Origin: Phycisphaerae bacterium
GTDB lineage: Bacteria; Planctomycetota; Phycisphaerae; Sedimentisphaerales; Anaerobacaceae
DNA length: 64,000 bases
NCBI GenBank assembly: GCA_012744475.1
Contig: JAAYBV010000080.1
Span: forward strand, 44,849 to 108,848
Direction of reading: 5' to 3'
Shown here: one piece after another, positions 1 to 9,068 of the stretch
Layout: each line of letters opens with the position of its first letter
Position numbering within the stretch: position 1 is the first letter of the stretch
Program-made: the position numbers and the translations under genes
Notes under the pieces: generated by a model
The model's input: the letters and a program-made list of their open reading frames with translations, nothing else
Databases searched by the model: none
What the model was told of the DNA's origin: nothing

Positions 1-2
1 CG

Positions 3-464
3 CTCCGCCAGATCGAGACGGAAGTCCGCCAGATGAATCCCGACCTCGTGGTCGTCCGCTCCATTCACGCACCAGTTGGGGTACGTCGAGGCGGCGGGGT
101 CGAAATCCCGTTGGAAGACCTAAGGGGCAAGAGGGTCTTTGTGTTCTGCGGCTTGGGCAACCCGGCGGCCTTTTTCACGACGGTTCACGCCTGCGGCTGC
201 GTCATGGCCGGTTCGCAGGCATACGACGACCACTATGCGTATGCGCAGGACGACCTGGCCGATCTGTGCCAGGCCGCTCGCTCATGCGGGGCCGAACTGC
301 TACTGACAACCCAAAAAGACTGGACCAAGATCGCGCCCCTGAACCGGCCCGACGATGCGGTTCCGACGGCCTATCTGGCGGTAGAGCTTCGATTTACAGC
401 CGGCGGAGATCCGTTAATGGCCTTGATCGAGCAGACCTTGGCCGGTACAATACCGGCTTCGTAA
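3..464 (+). CDS. lpxK: Tetraacyldisaccharide 4'-kinase, C-terminal part (cut by window start)
   Basis: This is the 3' end of lpxK, the inner-membrane kinase that phosphorylates the 4' position of the lipid A disaccharide precursor. The frame is open from base 3 with no stop, so the gene starts upstream of the window. Visible family features are the FCGLGNPAAFF segment (the usual 'giGNP.aFf' block), the DHYAY stretch and LLTTQKDWTKI, which corresponds to the conserved TTEKD..K motif. About 154 codons are present, roughly the last half of the usual ~330-residue protein. It is followed after 36 bases by hldE, tying lipid A synthesis to the heptose pathway in one probable operon. The motif match is direct; the enzyme role is family knowledge. 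Confidence 0.9.
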   Translation, partial: LRQIETEVRQMNPDLVVVRSIHAPVGVRRGGGVEIPLEDLRGKRVFVFCGLGNPAAFFTTVHACGCVMAGSQAYDDHYAYAQDDLADLCQAARSCGAELLLTTQKDWTKIAPLNRPDDAVPTAYLAVELRFTAGGDPLMALIEQTLAGTIPAS

Positions 465-500
465 GGATTTATGGGATACGGCCGCGTTGGCGGTTCTGGT

Positions 501-1988
501 ATGTACGAACAACTACTCAAGACAATTGGCAGCCTCGGTGCGCCGAAGGTCCTGGTCGCGGGCGACTTTATGCTCGACGTCTACGTCTATGGCGACGCCG
601 TGCGGATCAGCCCCGAGGCCCCGGTGCCTGTGCTGAAGGTGACCGAGACGGAGTACCGCTGCGGCGGCGCCGCCTCGGTGGCCGCCGACCTGGCGGCGCT
701 GGGCGCTGCGCCCGTCTGCGTCGGACTGGTGGGCCAGGATGCAGAGGGCCAAAGACTCAAGGGAATGCTCGCCGACCTCCGTGTGGACGTAAGCACGTTG
801 CACGAGGCGCCGGACCGCCCTACGGTGACCAAGCAGCGGGTCGTCGGTCTGGCCCAGCACCGCCACAAGCAGCAGTTGATGCGAATCGACCGGGAGGTGG
901 CCGATCCGGCTCGCATCGAGCTGGGCGAGGAGATGCTCCGCCAATACCGCGAGCGTCTGGACGGCGTCGATATCGTCTGCCTCCAGGACTATAACAAGGG
1001 CGTCTTGACGGACCTGCTCTGCCGGCACATGATCGTTATGGCGGTCGAGGCAGGCAAGAAAGTGCTCGTCGATCCTACTCCCGGGCGCGACTACACCAAA
1101 TACAGCGGCGCGACGCTGATCACCCCGAACCGGCACGAGGCTTCGGTCGTGTACGGCCTGGAGATTCGCACCGTATCCGACGCCGCCCGAGCCGCCAGGA
1201 ATCTGCTGAAAAACCTTAGCCTCGAAGCGGTCGTGGTGACGCTCGACAGGGAAGGCGCATATCTGGCGACCCGAGAGCTGAGCCAACTGGTTCCCATCAA
1301 GCCGCGCACGGTCTACGACGTGACCGGCGCCGGCGACATCGTCCTGGCTACACTCGCGGTCAGTCTGGCCGCCGAGAGCGACTATCTGACGGCCGTGCAC
1401 CTGGCCAATATCGCCGGCGGAATCGAGGTCGAGAAGTTCGGCGCCGCCACGGTTAGCCGTGCCGAGATGGAGCGGGAGATCGCCCGGCTCTACAGCACGC
1501 GAAACGACAAGGTCCGCCCGCTGGAGGCCCTGCTGGAGGAGCTGGCGTGGCGCCGGGACCGCCAACAGAGCATCGTCTTCACAAACGGCTGCTTCGACGT
1601 GCTCCATCGCGGGCACATCGAATACCTGGAGTTCTGCCGGTCGCAGGGCGACGTGGTGGTGGTGGGCCTCAACAGCGACCGCTCGGTGCGGGCTTTGAAA
1701 GGCCCCAATCGTCCGATCAACAGCGAACAGGATCGGGCCGCAGTGCTCAGCGGCCTGGAATCCGTCGATTTCATCACCGTTTTCGACGATCCAAGCGTCC
1801 TGGACCTGGTCAGGAAGGTGCGGCCCGATGTGCTCGTCAAGGGCGGCGACTACGGCAAGGAAGGCGTCGTCGGCTGGGATTTCGTCGAGTCGTACGGCGG
1901 AAAGGTGGCGGTAGCGCCGCTCGTCAAGGACAAGAGCTCGACCGACACTATCGACAGAATCCGGGCCTTGCAGGCAAAGCCGGTATGA
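501..1988 (+). CDS. hldE: Bifunctional heptose-7-phosphate kinase / heptose-1-phosphate adenylyltransferase
   Basis: This cytosolic enzyme carries out two steps of ADP-heptose synthesis: phosphorylation of heptose 7-phosphate at C1, and later adenylylation of heptose 1-phosphate. Residues ~1-320 form a PfkB/ribokinase fold with an N-terminal GDFMLDVYVYGD segment, the RISPEAPVPV block and the DVTGAGD signature near residue 275. From ~355 a nucleotidyltransferase domain follows with TNGCFDVLHRGH (HxGH-type motif) and a late KDKSSTD stretch. At 495 residues it matches full-length fused HldE. I chose the ATG at 501 because MYEQLL aligns with the family N-terminus; an upstream in-frame ATG at 471 would add ten residues and has an AAGGA only three bases away. 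The stop overlaps the gmhA start (ATGA), indicating translational coupling. Confidence 0.95.
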   Translation: MYEQLLKTIGSLGAPKVLVAGDFMLDVYVYGDAVRISPEAPVPVLKVTETEYRCGGAASVAADLAALGAAPVCVGLVGQDAEGQRLKGMLADLRVDVSTLHEAPDRPTVTKQRVVGLAQHRHKQQLMRIDREVADPARIELGEEMLRQYRERLDGVDIVCLQDYNKGVLTDLLCRHMIVMAVEAGKKVLVDPTPGRDYTKYSGATLITPNRHEASVVYGLEIRTVSDAARAARNLLKNLSLEAVVVTLDREGAYLATRELSQLVPIKPRTVYDVTGAGDIVLATLAVSLAAESDYLTAVHLANIAGGIEVEKFGAATVSRAEMEREIARLYSTRNDKVRPLEALLEELAWRRDRQQSIVFTNGCFDVLHRGHIEYLEFCRSQGDVVVVGLNSDRSVRALKGPNRPINSEQDRAAVLSGLESVDFITVFDDPSVLDLVRKVRPDVLVKGGDYGKEGVVGWDFVESYGGKVAVAPLVKDKSSTDTIDRIRALQAKPV

Positions 1989-2566
1989 CCGACGGACACA
2001 GACAGATCGTTCGAGAGACTCTTGACGACCACCGGGCGCTCGTCGCGCAGTTCGAGCGGGATGGGATCGACGTCGTCGGCCGGGTGGCCGAAATGATAAC
2101 ACAATCGCTCAGGCATGGCGGTACACTGTATCTCTGCGGCAACGGAGGCTCGGCCGCCGATGCCCAGCACGTGGCCGGGGAGTTTGTAGGCCGGTTTCGA
2201 ACCGAGCGACGGGCCCTTCCGGCGGTGGCACTGTCGACCGACACGTCGGTGCTCACGTGCGTTGCCAACGACTATGATTACCAGAGCGTCTTCGCCCGAC
2301 AGGTCGAAGCTCTCGTGAAGAAGGACGACGTCCTCTGGGCGTTCTCGACCAGCGGGACCTCTGCGAACGTGCTGAAGGCCGTAGAAGCGGCCCAACGCAA
2401 AGGCGCTCGCGTAATCGCCTTTACCGGCAGGAGCCCCAGTCCGCTGGAGACCCTGGCGGACCTGTGCCTGTGCGCCGAGGCGCGAGCCACAGCCCGAAGC
2501 CAGGAGATTCACCAGTTGGCCTATCACATTGTGTGCGACCTCGTGGAACGGAGTTTCACGGAGTAG
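1985..2566 (+). CDS. gmhA: Sedoheptulose-7-phosphate isomerase
   Basis: GmhA converts sedoheptulose 7-phosphate to D-glycero-D-manno-heptose 7-phosphate, the first committed step of LPS heptose synthesis. The 193-residue product is one SIS domain. The phosphate-binding segment LCGNGGSAADAQHVAGEF and the later STSGTSANVL are plainly visible, as is the C-terminal EIHQLAYHIVCDLVE helix that carries metal and substrate residues in the family. Length is as expected. The start ATG overlaps the hldE stop by four bases, so the two products are probably made in step. Together with hldE before it and gmhB after it, the whole ADP-heptose route is encoded here in contiguous order. Confidence 0.96.
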   Translation: MTDGHRQIVRETLDDHRALVAQFERDGIDVVGRVAEMITQSLRHGGTLYLCGNGGSAADAQHVAGEFVGRFRTERRALPAVALSTDTSVLTCVANDYDYQSVFARQVEALVKKDDVLWAFSTSGTSANVLKAVEAAQRKGARVIAFTGRSPSPLETLADLCLCAEARATARSQEIHQLAYHIVCDLVERSFTE

Positions 2567-2587
2567 TCTTCTATTTTGCAGGATGCC

Positions 2588-3559
2588 ATGACCAGTGCAG
2601 CCGTGTTTTTCGATCGCGACGGGACCTTGATCGAGGACTCGGGGTACCTGAGCCACCCCGACCAGGTCAAGCTGTTTGACGGTGCGGCCGAGGTGATCAA
2701 GGAGTTCCATCTGCTCGGCTACAAAACGGTCGTGGTCTCGAACCAGTCGGGGGTCGCGCGGGGGATCGTCTCGGAAGAGATGCTCGGCCGAATACACGAG
2801 CGTCTCCAGGAGCTGCTGGCGCTGAAGGGGGCCGCGCTCGACGGTATCTATTATTGCCCGTATCATCCGGATGGGGTGATCCCGAAGTACCGGCGCGACA
2901 GTGATCTACGGAAACCGCAGCCGGGCATGCTGCTGGCGGCGGCCGAGGCGATGGACCTCGACCTGAAGCAATCGTGGATGATTGGCGACAGCGGACGGGA
3001 CGTGGAGGCCGGGCGCCGCGCCGGCTGCCGGACCATTCTCCTGCGTCCAGGGCCTGCAGATCCCGATGATGCACAAGACTGCGCGCCCAACCATGTTGCG
3101 GTCAACATTAGAGAGGCTGCCAATATGATTAAGGATTTTCATCGCTCGTCGAGAGAAGAGCCGTCGCGGGCCGCTGCGACCGACGAAGTGGAATCGGTCA
3201 GCGAGCACGACTACAAGGTGACGCCTCTGGAGGCCGAAGAGCTGAGGATCGAGCCGCGTGCCGAGGCGACCGGCGCGATGGACGAACACGCCGAGCCGGA
3301 TCAGGAGACGCCGGTGTTGCTCGTCGAGATTCTCGAGCAGCTCAAGCGGATGCAGAAATCCGAGATGTTCGGCGAGTTCTCGATCATGAGGCTGCTGGCC
3401 GGAATCGTCCAGGTCTTCGTGCTGTTCTGCCTGGTGATGGCCCTGTGGTTCCTTATGAGCCCGGACAGGAGGATTGAACCCATTCTCATGTCGTTGGGCT
3501 TCGGAATCGTTCTGCAATTGATGGCCCTGACGTTCTATATCATGCAGGGTCGACGTTGA
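2588..3559 (+). CDS. gmhB: Heptose-1,7-bisphosphate 7-phosphatase (HAD) with two-helix membrane extension
   Basis: Residues 1-~185 are a HAD-family D,D-heptose 1,7-bisphosphate phosphatase: FFDRDGTL (nucleophile motif), VVSNQSGVARG, RKPQPGML and the metal-binding MIGDSGRDVEAGRRAG. Two things are unusual. In the zinc loop the first half is intact (YYCPYHP), but the cysteine pair that normally precedes RKP is replaced by Ser and Leu (DSDLRKP). The protein also continues for ~140 residues beyond the catalytic domain, through an acidic linker, to two hydrophobic helices (about residues 266-292 and 299-319), so it is probably membrane-tethered. I chose the ATG at 2588, with AGGA four bases before it; an in-frame TTG lies at 2576. 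The position in the heptose operon supports the function. Confidence 0.88.
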   Translation: MTSAAVFFDRDGTLIEDSGYLSHPDQVKLFDGAAEVIKEFHLLGYKTVVVSNQSGVARGIVSEEMLGRIHERLQELLALKGAALDGIYYCPYHPDGVIPKYRRDSDLRKPQPGMLLAAAEAMDLDLKQSWMIGDSGRDVEAGRRAGCRTILLRPGPADPDDAQDCAPNHVAVNIREAANMIKDFHRSSREEPSRAAATDEVESVSEHDYKVTPLEAEELRIEPRAEATGAMDEHAEPDQETPVLLVEILEQLKRMQKSEMFGEFSIMRLLAGIVQVFVLFCLVMALWFLMSPDRRIEPILMSLGFGIVLQLMALTFYIMQGRR

Positions 3560-3644
3560 GCCAGAGAATCGTTGTGAAGGTAGACCTGCAATTGGATACG
3601 TGGCTCCTTGCTTGTCGAGGGGCTGCGGATTTGAGATAACTGCC

Positions 3645-4694
3645 ATGGAATCGCCCCTTGCTCATGTCAAGACGCTGGCCGTACGCTGCCCCAACTGGGT
3701 CGGCGACATCGTCATGGCCACGCCCGTTTTCGAGTGTCTGCGACGGAATTTGCCGCAGGCCAGGATCTTCGGCGTGCTCAAGGGTTCGGCGCAGAAGATT
3801 TTGCGGGACAGCCCCTGGTTCGACGGATTCATCGACGGCAACGACAAATCCTGGGCCGGGTTCCAGAAGATGCGCAGCCAGTTGCGCCAGGCGCGTCCTG
3901 AGGCGGCGATCCTGCTGACCAACTCGCTGCGGTCCGCGCTGACGTTGCGGTTCAGTGGCATCGGGACTCTTTATGGCTACCGGCGCGAATGGCGGGCCGG
4001 CCTGCTGGCGGGCGGACCGGCGATCTCTCGCAATGGAGGCCGGATCACTCCGATGCCCATGATCGACTACTACCTCGAAATCTGCCGCTGGCTCGGGTTG
4101 GAGATCCCGGCGGACCCGAGACCCCGGCTGTTCTACAGCAATTCCGTCCGCCGACAGGCGCAGACGGTTCTGGAGCGGCATGGAATCCGCGAAGGCGAGT
4201 TCGTGGTCGGCCTCAATCCCGGCGCCAGCTTCGGCTCGTCCAAGTGCTGGCCGCCGGAACACTTCGCAGAACTGGCCCGATTGTGCCAGCAGAACATGGG
4301 CGCCAAGGTCATACTTCTTTCGGGACCGGGCGAGGATGATATCGTGCAGGCCATCATAGATCGCACCACAGCAAGCGTCATCGACCTGCGGGCCGACAAG
4401 ATCGATCTGGAAATGCTCAAGCCCGTGGTCGAACGCTGTAACCTCATGATTACCAACGACACCGGGCCGCGCCACTATGCGGTGGCCTTCGACGTGCCCG
4501 TCGTGGTCATCATGGGACCGACCGATCCACGGTACACCGAGGCAAACACGGACCGCACCGTCGTCGTACGGAAGGATCTGGAGTGCTCGCCCTGCCATCT
4601 GAAGGTCTGCCCGAGGCAGCACGAGTGCATGAGAGAAATCAAGCCGGCCGAGGTCTTTTCGGCGGCCGAGACCCTGTTGAGCGTGTGTGCGTAA
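3645..4694 (+). CDS. waaF: LPS heptosyltransferase II (GT9 family)
   Basis: This GT9 glycosyltransferase is expected to transfer heptose from ADP-heptose to the LPS inner core at the cytoplasmic face of the inner membrane. The 349-residue product shows the family start RCPNWVGDIVMATPVF, the donor-site region GLNPGASFGSSKCWPPEHFAEL, TNDTGPRHYAVAFDVPVV and a late CSPCHLKVCP cysteine cluster typical of WaaF-like proteins. The ATG at 3645 is favoured because the frame upstream of it (from 3600) does not resemble the family. It follows the ADP-heptose genes, consistent with use of their product. Assignment to heptosyltransferase II rather than I rests on resemblance alone. Confidence 0.9.
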   Translation: MESPLAHVKTLAVRCPNWVGDIVMATPVFECLRRNLPQARIFGVLKGSAQKILRDSPWFDGFIDGNDKSWAGFQKMRSQLRQARPEAAILLTNSLRSALTLRFSGIGTLYGYRREWRAGLLAGGPAISRNGGRITPMPMIDYYLEICRWLGLEIPADPRPRLFYSNSVRRQAQTVLERHGIREGEFVVGLNPGASFGSSKCWPPEHFAELARLCQQNMGAKVILLSGPGEDDIVQAIIDRTTASVIDLRADKIDLEMLKPVVERCNLMITNDTGPRHYAVAFDVPVVVIMGPTDPRYTEANTDRTVVVRKDLECSPCHLKVCPRQHECMREIKPAEVFSAAETLLSVCA

Positions 4695-4695
4695 C

Positions 4696-6279
4696 ATGGA
4701 ACCGCTGGTTTATCAACAGAGATGGCACAAGCTGCGGGAGAGCAAGACGGACGCCGACGCCCTCGGGCACCTGTCGCGTCAGATCGCTTTCTCGTTCATC
4801 GACCGCTATTTCCAGAAGGGCCTCTATGAGGCGGCCTACATCGACCTGCTCTGCGAGATGGGGACGTTCTACTCGAAGCCGGAGTTGGACAACGTCGTGG
4901 CGGCCGCGCTCTTCGGCATCGTCGTGGAGAAACTCTGCGATGATTTCGAGGAACTGCCGGTCGAACTGTACAGCCGTGTCATGTGCCAGATCATCTCGTT
5001 CTGTCGCACGGTGCCGGCGGGCCGCACCCTCGATCAGGAACTGGCCGGCTTTGGCATCACCTCGCCGGAGCAGCTCTACCAGCGGGCGCTGGCCACCCAC
5101 ACGAAACCGTATCGCTATGACATCCGAAACGCCCCGTCGCGCATCCTGCTGCTTTCGCGCGTCACGATCGGCGCCGACGTGGCAATCCTCAGCGTGATGA
5201 TCCAGCGGTTGCGAAAGCTCTTCCCTCAGACGGACATCGTAGTGCTCGGCAACGGCAAGCTCGCCGGGCTGTTCGAAGGCGATCCGTCCATCCGCCTGCG
5301 GGCGATCAGCTATGCCCGCCGGGGAGGGCTGTTCGAGCGGTTCGCCGGCTGGCACGCGGCGCTGGAGATCCTCCGCGACGAACTGCCGGAGGAAGGCGAG
5401 TCATCCGTCCTGGTGATCGATCCGGATTCGCGCATCAGCCAGCTCGGCGTGCTCCCGCTGTTGCACGGCGAGAACTACCTGTTCTTCAACACGCGCAATC
5501 ACGCCGAGGCGACGCGCGGACGGTGCATGGCGGAATTGACCAACGACTGGATGGACTCGGTCTTCGGCGCCGCGCCGTTCTGCCACCCGACCGTCTGGAC
5601 CGCCCCGACCACGCGGGAGACGGCGCAGATGCGGATCGATCTGCTGCGCGCCTCCGGCGCCAAACGCGTGATCGCCGTCAACTTCGGGGTCGGACAGAAC
5701 CCGCGCAAGCGAGTCAGTCTGGAATTCGAGAAACGGCTCGTGCGGGCGTTGGCGGCGGTCCCGGAAACCGTCGTTCTCCTCGATCGCGGGTTCGGCCCCG
5801 ACGAGACGGAGCGCGCCTGGCAGGTCATGACCGACATGCGCCGTTGCGGCCTGCCCTGCCTCGAAACGCACTTTTCCGCGGCGAACTTCCCGTCGATTCC
5901 TCACGGCGTTCTCGTCGTCGAGTGCGGGATCTCCGAGGTCGCCGCGCTGATCGCGCACAGCGACGAGTATATCGGATACGATTCGGCCTGCCAGCACGTG
6001 GCGGCGGCCGTGAAGACGCCCACGCTGACCATTTTCGCCGGCAGCAACAACATGAATTTCGTTCGTCGCTGGAGCGCCTGCGGCCAGACGGAATGCCGGA
6101 TCGTCCACGTCAACACGCTGACCGACCCGCAGCACGTCGACATCGATGAGATCATCATGCGCATCACGCAGGAGCGGTCGGGCCGCACGCTCGAGAGTCC
6201 GCAGCAGAGGATTCACGAGATCCGAAAGGACCGACGCCGGCGCCGGTCGACGCAGACGCCGGTGGCGGAATCGGAATAG
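4696..6279 (+). CDS. GT9-like glycosyltransferase with extra N-terminal domain
   Basis: This is a 527-residue protein starting one base after the waaF stop, clearly in the same operon. Residues from ~150 resemble the heptosyltransferase (GT9) fold: RILLLSRVTIGADVAILSV at the start and, near the end, ECGISEVAALIAHSDEYIGYD with SACQHVAAAVKTP. These match the conserved acceptor/donor-site block seen in WaaF-like enzymes. The first ~150 residues are helical and have no recognised counterpart. The C-terminus is a basic tail (RKDRRRRRSTQ). The likely role is transfer of a sugar, perhaps a second heptose, onto the LPS core, but donor and acceptor cannot be read from sequence. The ATG at 4696 is preferred over a GTG at 4687 that overlaps waaF. 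Confidence 0.72.
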   Translation: MEPLVYQQRWHKLRESKTDADALGHLSRQIAFSFIDRYFQKGLYEAAYIDLLCEMGTFYSKPELDNVVAAALFGIVVEKLCDDFEELPVELYSRVMCQIISFCRTVPAGRTLDQELAGFGITSPEQLYQRALATHTKPYRYDIRNAPSRILLLSRVTIGADVAILSVMIQRLRKLFPQTDIVVLGNGKLAGLFEGDPSIRLRAISYARRGGLFERFAGWHAALEILRDELPEEGESSVLVIDPDSRISQLGVLPLLHGENYLFFNTRNHAEATRGRCMAELTNDWMDSVFGAAPFCHPTVWTAPTTRETAQMRIDLLRASGAKRVIAVNFGVGQNPRKRVSLEFEKRLVRALAAVPETVVLLDRGFGPDETERAWQVMTDMRRCGLPCLETHFSAANFPSIPHGVLVVECGISEVAALIAHSDEYIGYDSACQHVAAAVKTPTLTIFAGSNNMNFVRRWSACGQTECRIVHVNTLTDPQHVDIDEIIMRITQERSGRTLESPQQRIHEIRKDRRRRRSTQTPVAESE

Positions 6280-6303
6280 AGGACAGCCAACACCTCCATT
6301 GCC

Positions 6304-7821
6304 ATGAGAGTATTGTTCCTATATCCGTCGGCCGAATCCCAGTTGGGTTTCAACTACGGCGTAGCGCATATGGCGTCTATCCTGAAACAGGCCGGACACC
6401 ACGTCGCGTTCTGGCAGCTCTGCGAGGACATCGAGCCCCTGCCGACGGAGCAGCAGTTTCTCGACCGCCTCGCCCGCGAGAAGCCCGACGTTCTGGCTTT
6501 CTCCGTGGTGACCAACCAATGGGCCTACGCGAAACAACTGGCTCGATGGGCGCGTCCGCGATTCGCGATCCCCTTCGTCATCGGCGGCGTCCACACCCTG
6601 ATGAGCGTCGAGGAGGTGCTCCGGACGGGCCTGTTCGACTACGCCTTCCGGGGCGAGTGCGAAGACGCGTTTCTCGAATTCGTCGAACGGCTCGGCCGTC
6701 ACGAATCCGTGGAATCTGTCCCCAATCTGGCCTGCGCGCGTGACGGACAGATGCAGGTCAATCCCGTCGGCCCTCTGCCGGAGCTGACCCGGCTGCCGCA
6801 GAAAGACTACGAGGTCATGGACTTTCAGCGTCTGATCGACGCCAAGCACGGCTGGGTCGGGCTCATGGCCTCGCGCGGCTGCCCGTTCTCGTGCACGTAC
6901 TGCTTCAACCACGTGATGGTCGAGACCTACAAGCAGGACCTCAGGTGCAGCTTCAAGGGCCTCAACTACATCCGCCGGTTCAGCGTCGCGCAGATGATCG
7001 AGGAGGTCGAGTACCTTCTGAAGAACTATCGCAACATCCGGATGTTCATCTTCGACGACGACCTGTTCACCTTCGACAAGAGCTACGTCGAGGAGTTCTG
7101 CCGCGCGTATCGCAAGGTCAGTGACATTCCGTTCGTGGTCAACGCCCACGTCGGGTTCTTCGACGACGAGTGCGCCGCGGCGCTGGCGCAGGCCGGCTGC
7201 CAGATCGTTAAGTTTGGCGTCGAGTCGGGCAGCGAGACCGTCCGCCGCACCATCCTGAACCGGCACATGAGCAACGACAGCATCGTCGAGGCGATGGCGA
7301 CGGTGCGGCGTCACGGCATGCATAGCTCGGTGTTCATCATCATCGGCTTTCCCCACGAGAGCGCCGACGACGTGTTCGACACGATCCGGCTGCTCGGCCG
7401 CGCCCGGCCGGGACGCTTCCGCTGGACGTTCTTCTTTCCCTTCCCGGGCACCCGGAGCCATCAAATCAGTCTCGACGGCGGCTACATCAACGCCGAGAAG
7501 ATGGAGCGGCTCAAGAACTTCACGGACGAGTCGTGTCTGGACTTCGAGCCGCAGCACAACCTGCTGCTCAAGAAGATCGGGCGAATCATGCCGTGGTTCG
7601 TCAACGCCTACTCCGACCTGCCCGTGGCCGGGTTCTATCGCGACAAGGTCGAGGAGATCCTGGGCATAGACGAGGCCCAGTGGAACCGCGTCAGCGGCGC
7701 GCTGCTCGACCGCGACAAGGAGTATTCGCAGCAGCATTGCGCCAAGGGGCTGTCGCACTACGCCGTCAAATACAACCGCTTCATGGGCGTGATCTCGGAC
7801 TACTTCCTCCGCGATCCGTAG
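6304..7821 (+). CDS. B12-binding radical SAM protein
   Basis: This is a 505-residue member of the cobalamin-binding-domain radical SAM superfamily. Residues 1-~150 form the Rossmann-like B12-binding part (VLFLYPSAE, then VIGGVHTLMSVEEVL). The radical SAM core follows, with the iron-sulfur motif RGCPFSCTYCFN near residues 190-201, then FIFDDDLFTFD and KFGVESGSETVRR. The C-terminal ~130 residues are unassigned. Relatives act in many routes, from lipid and sugar methylation to natural-product steps. Its place between a GT9 gene and waaG suggests modification of LPS or a linked glycolipid, but substrate and reaction are unknown. Confidence 0.85.
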   Translation: MRVLFLYPSAESQLGFNYGVAHMASILKQAGHHVAFWQLCEDIEPLPTEQQFLDRLAREKPDVLAFSVVTNQWAYAKQLARWARPRFAIPFVIGGVHTLMSVEEVLRTGLFDYAFRGECEDAFLEFVERLGRHESVESVPNLACARDGQMQVNPVGPLPELTRLPQKDYEVMDFQRLIDAKHGWVGLMASRGCPFSCTYCFNHVMVETYKQDLRCSFKGLNYIRRFSVAQMIEEVEYLLKNYRNIRMFIFDDDLFTFDKSYVEEFCRAYRKVSDIPFVVNAHVGFFDDECAAALAQAGCQIVKFGVESGSETVRRTILNRHMSNDSIVEAMATVRRHGMHSSVFIIIGFPHESADDVFDTIRLLGRARPGRFRWTFFFPFPGTRSHQISLDGGYINAEKMERLKNFTDESCLDFEPQHNLLLKKIGRIMPWFVNAYSDLPVAGFYRDKVEEILGIDEAQWNRVSGALLDRDKEYSQQHCAKGLSHYAVKYNRFMGVISDYFLRDP

Positions 7822-7862
7822 CCCTTGGGTGCATCCATCCCATGGACCGCAAAGAGAACGCA

Positions 7863-8993
7863 ATGCTGGCCTTCTGTCTGTACCGGTACTTCCCTCACGG
7901 GGGGTTGCAGCGGGACATGCTGCGCATCGCCCTGGCCTGCCGGCAGCGAGGCCACAAGATCGCGGTCTACACCACCGCCTGGGAAGGCGAGGTGCCGGAG
8001 GGGTTCGAGCTGCACGTGCATCGCCCCGCCGGCCTGACGAACCATGGGCGAATGCGACGCTATCATGCATGGCTGACCCGTGAACTGACGCAATGCCCGC
8101 CCGCCTGCGTGGTCGGTTTCAACAAGATGCCGGGGCTGGACGTCTACTATGCCGCCGACGGTTGTCTGAAGGCCCGCGCGCTCGAACAGCGAGGTCGTCT
8201 CTACCGACTGCTGCCTCGCTATTGTCAGTATCAGGCGTTTGAAAAGGCCGTCTTCGCAAGCGAATCGCACACGCAGATCCTGATGCTCTCGACAATCCAG
8301 AAGGCCCTCTATGTCCGGCATTACGGAACCCCCGAGCATCGAATTCACTTCCTGCCGCCGAATGTGGCGAAGGATCGTGTTGCCGGGCCGGACGCACCCC
8401 GAATCCGCCATGCCTTCCGACGGGAACTCGGCCTGCAGGACAACGACCGCCTGCTCGTTCAGGTGGGGTCGGGCTTTCGCGCGAAGGGTCTGGATCGTTC
8501 CTTGCGGGCCGTCGCAAGCCTGCCCGACAATCTGCGGGCGCGGACGCATTTCCACGTCGTGGGGGATGACAACAGGAATCCGTATGTGCGATTGTCCCGG
8601 CGGCTGGGCATCGCCGACCGCGTGACGTTTCTCGGGCCCCGCGAGGATGTCCCCCGAATCCTCCTGGGGGCCGATCTGCTGATCCATCCGGCGTACCACG
8701 AGAACACCGGCACCGTGCTGGTCGAGGCCCTGGTCGCCGGCCTTCCGGCGATCGCCAGCGCCGTCTGCGGCTACGCCCACTACATCGACGAGGCACAGGC
8801 CGGCTGGATCGTTCCGGAGCCATTCGATCAACGTGTCTTCAATCGCCTTGTCCGAGACGCCTTGGAGAACGATCAGTTGCGAGAGTTCGGAAAGCGCGGT
8901 ATCGCGTTCGCCCAAACCGAAGACCTGCACGGCATGGTGGAGGCCGCCGTGGAAACCATCGAGACGGTTGCGTCTGCGAGAGCCGGACGATAG
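7863..8993 (+). CDS. waaG: LPS core glucosyltransferase WaaG-like (GT4)
   Basis: WaaG transfers glucose from UDP-glucose to inner-core heptose II. The N-terminus AFCLYRYFPHGGLQRDMLRI is very close to what I recall of E. coli WaaG (AFCLYKYFPFGGLQRD). The GT-B C-terminal half carries VGSGFRAKGLDRSLRAVASL and the HPAYHENTGTVLVEAL retaining-transferase E-x7-E-type block. At 376 residues it matches the enterobacterial enzyme. The ATG at 7863 gives that length; an ATG at 7842 would add seven residues. It is immediately upstream of waaP, as in enterobacterial core clusters. The sugar specificity is inferred from the similarity only. Confidence 0.88.
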   Translation: MLAFCLYRYFPHGGLQRDMLRIALACRQRGHKIAVYTTAWEGEVPEGFELHVHRPAGLTNHGRMRRYHAWLTRELTQCPPACVVGFNKMPGLDVYYAADGCLKARALEQRGRLYRLLPRYCQYQAFEKAVFASESHTQILMLSTIQKALYVRHYGTPEHRIHFLPPNVAKDRVAGPDAPRIRHAFRRELGLQDNDRLLVQVGSGFRAKGLDRSLRAVASLPDNLRARTHFHVVGDDNRNPYVRLSRRLGIADRVTFLGPREDVPRILLGADLLIHPAYHENTGTVLVEALVAGLPAIASAVCGYAHYIDEAQAGWIVPEPFDQRVFNRLVRDALENDQLREFGKRGIAFAQTEDLHGMVEAAVETIETVASARAGR

Positions 8994-9068
8994 ACTTGGG
9001 CCTTGTCCATGTGGCGGGCACGTAAAGGCCGGCACGCGATGCCGGCGCGTTCTGCGGTTTCGTGATCT

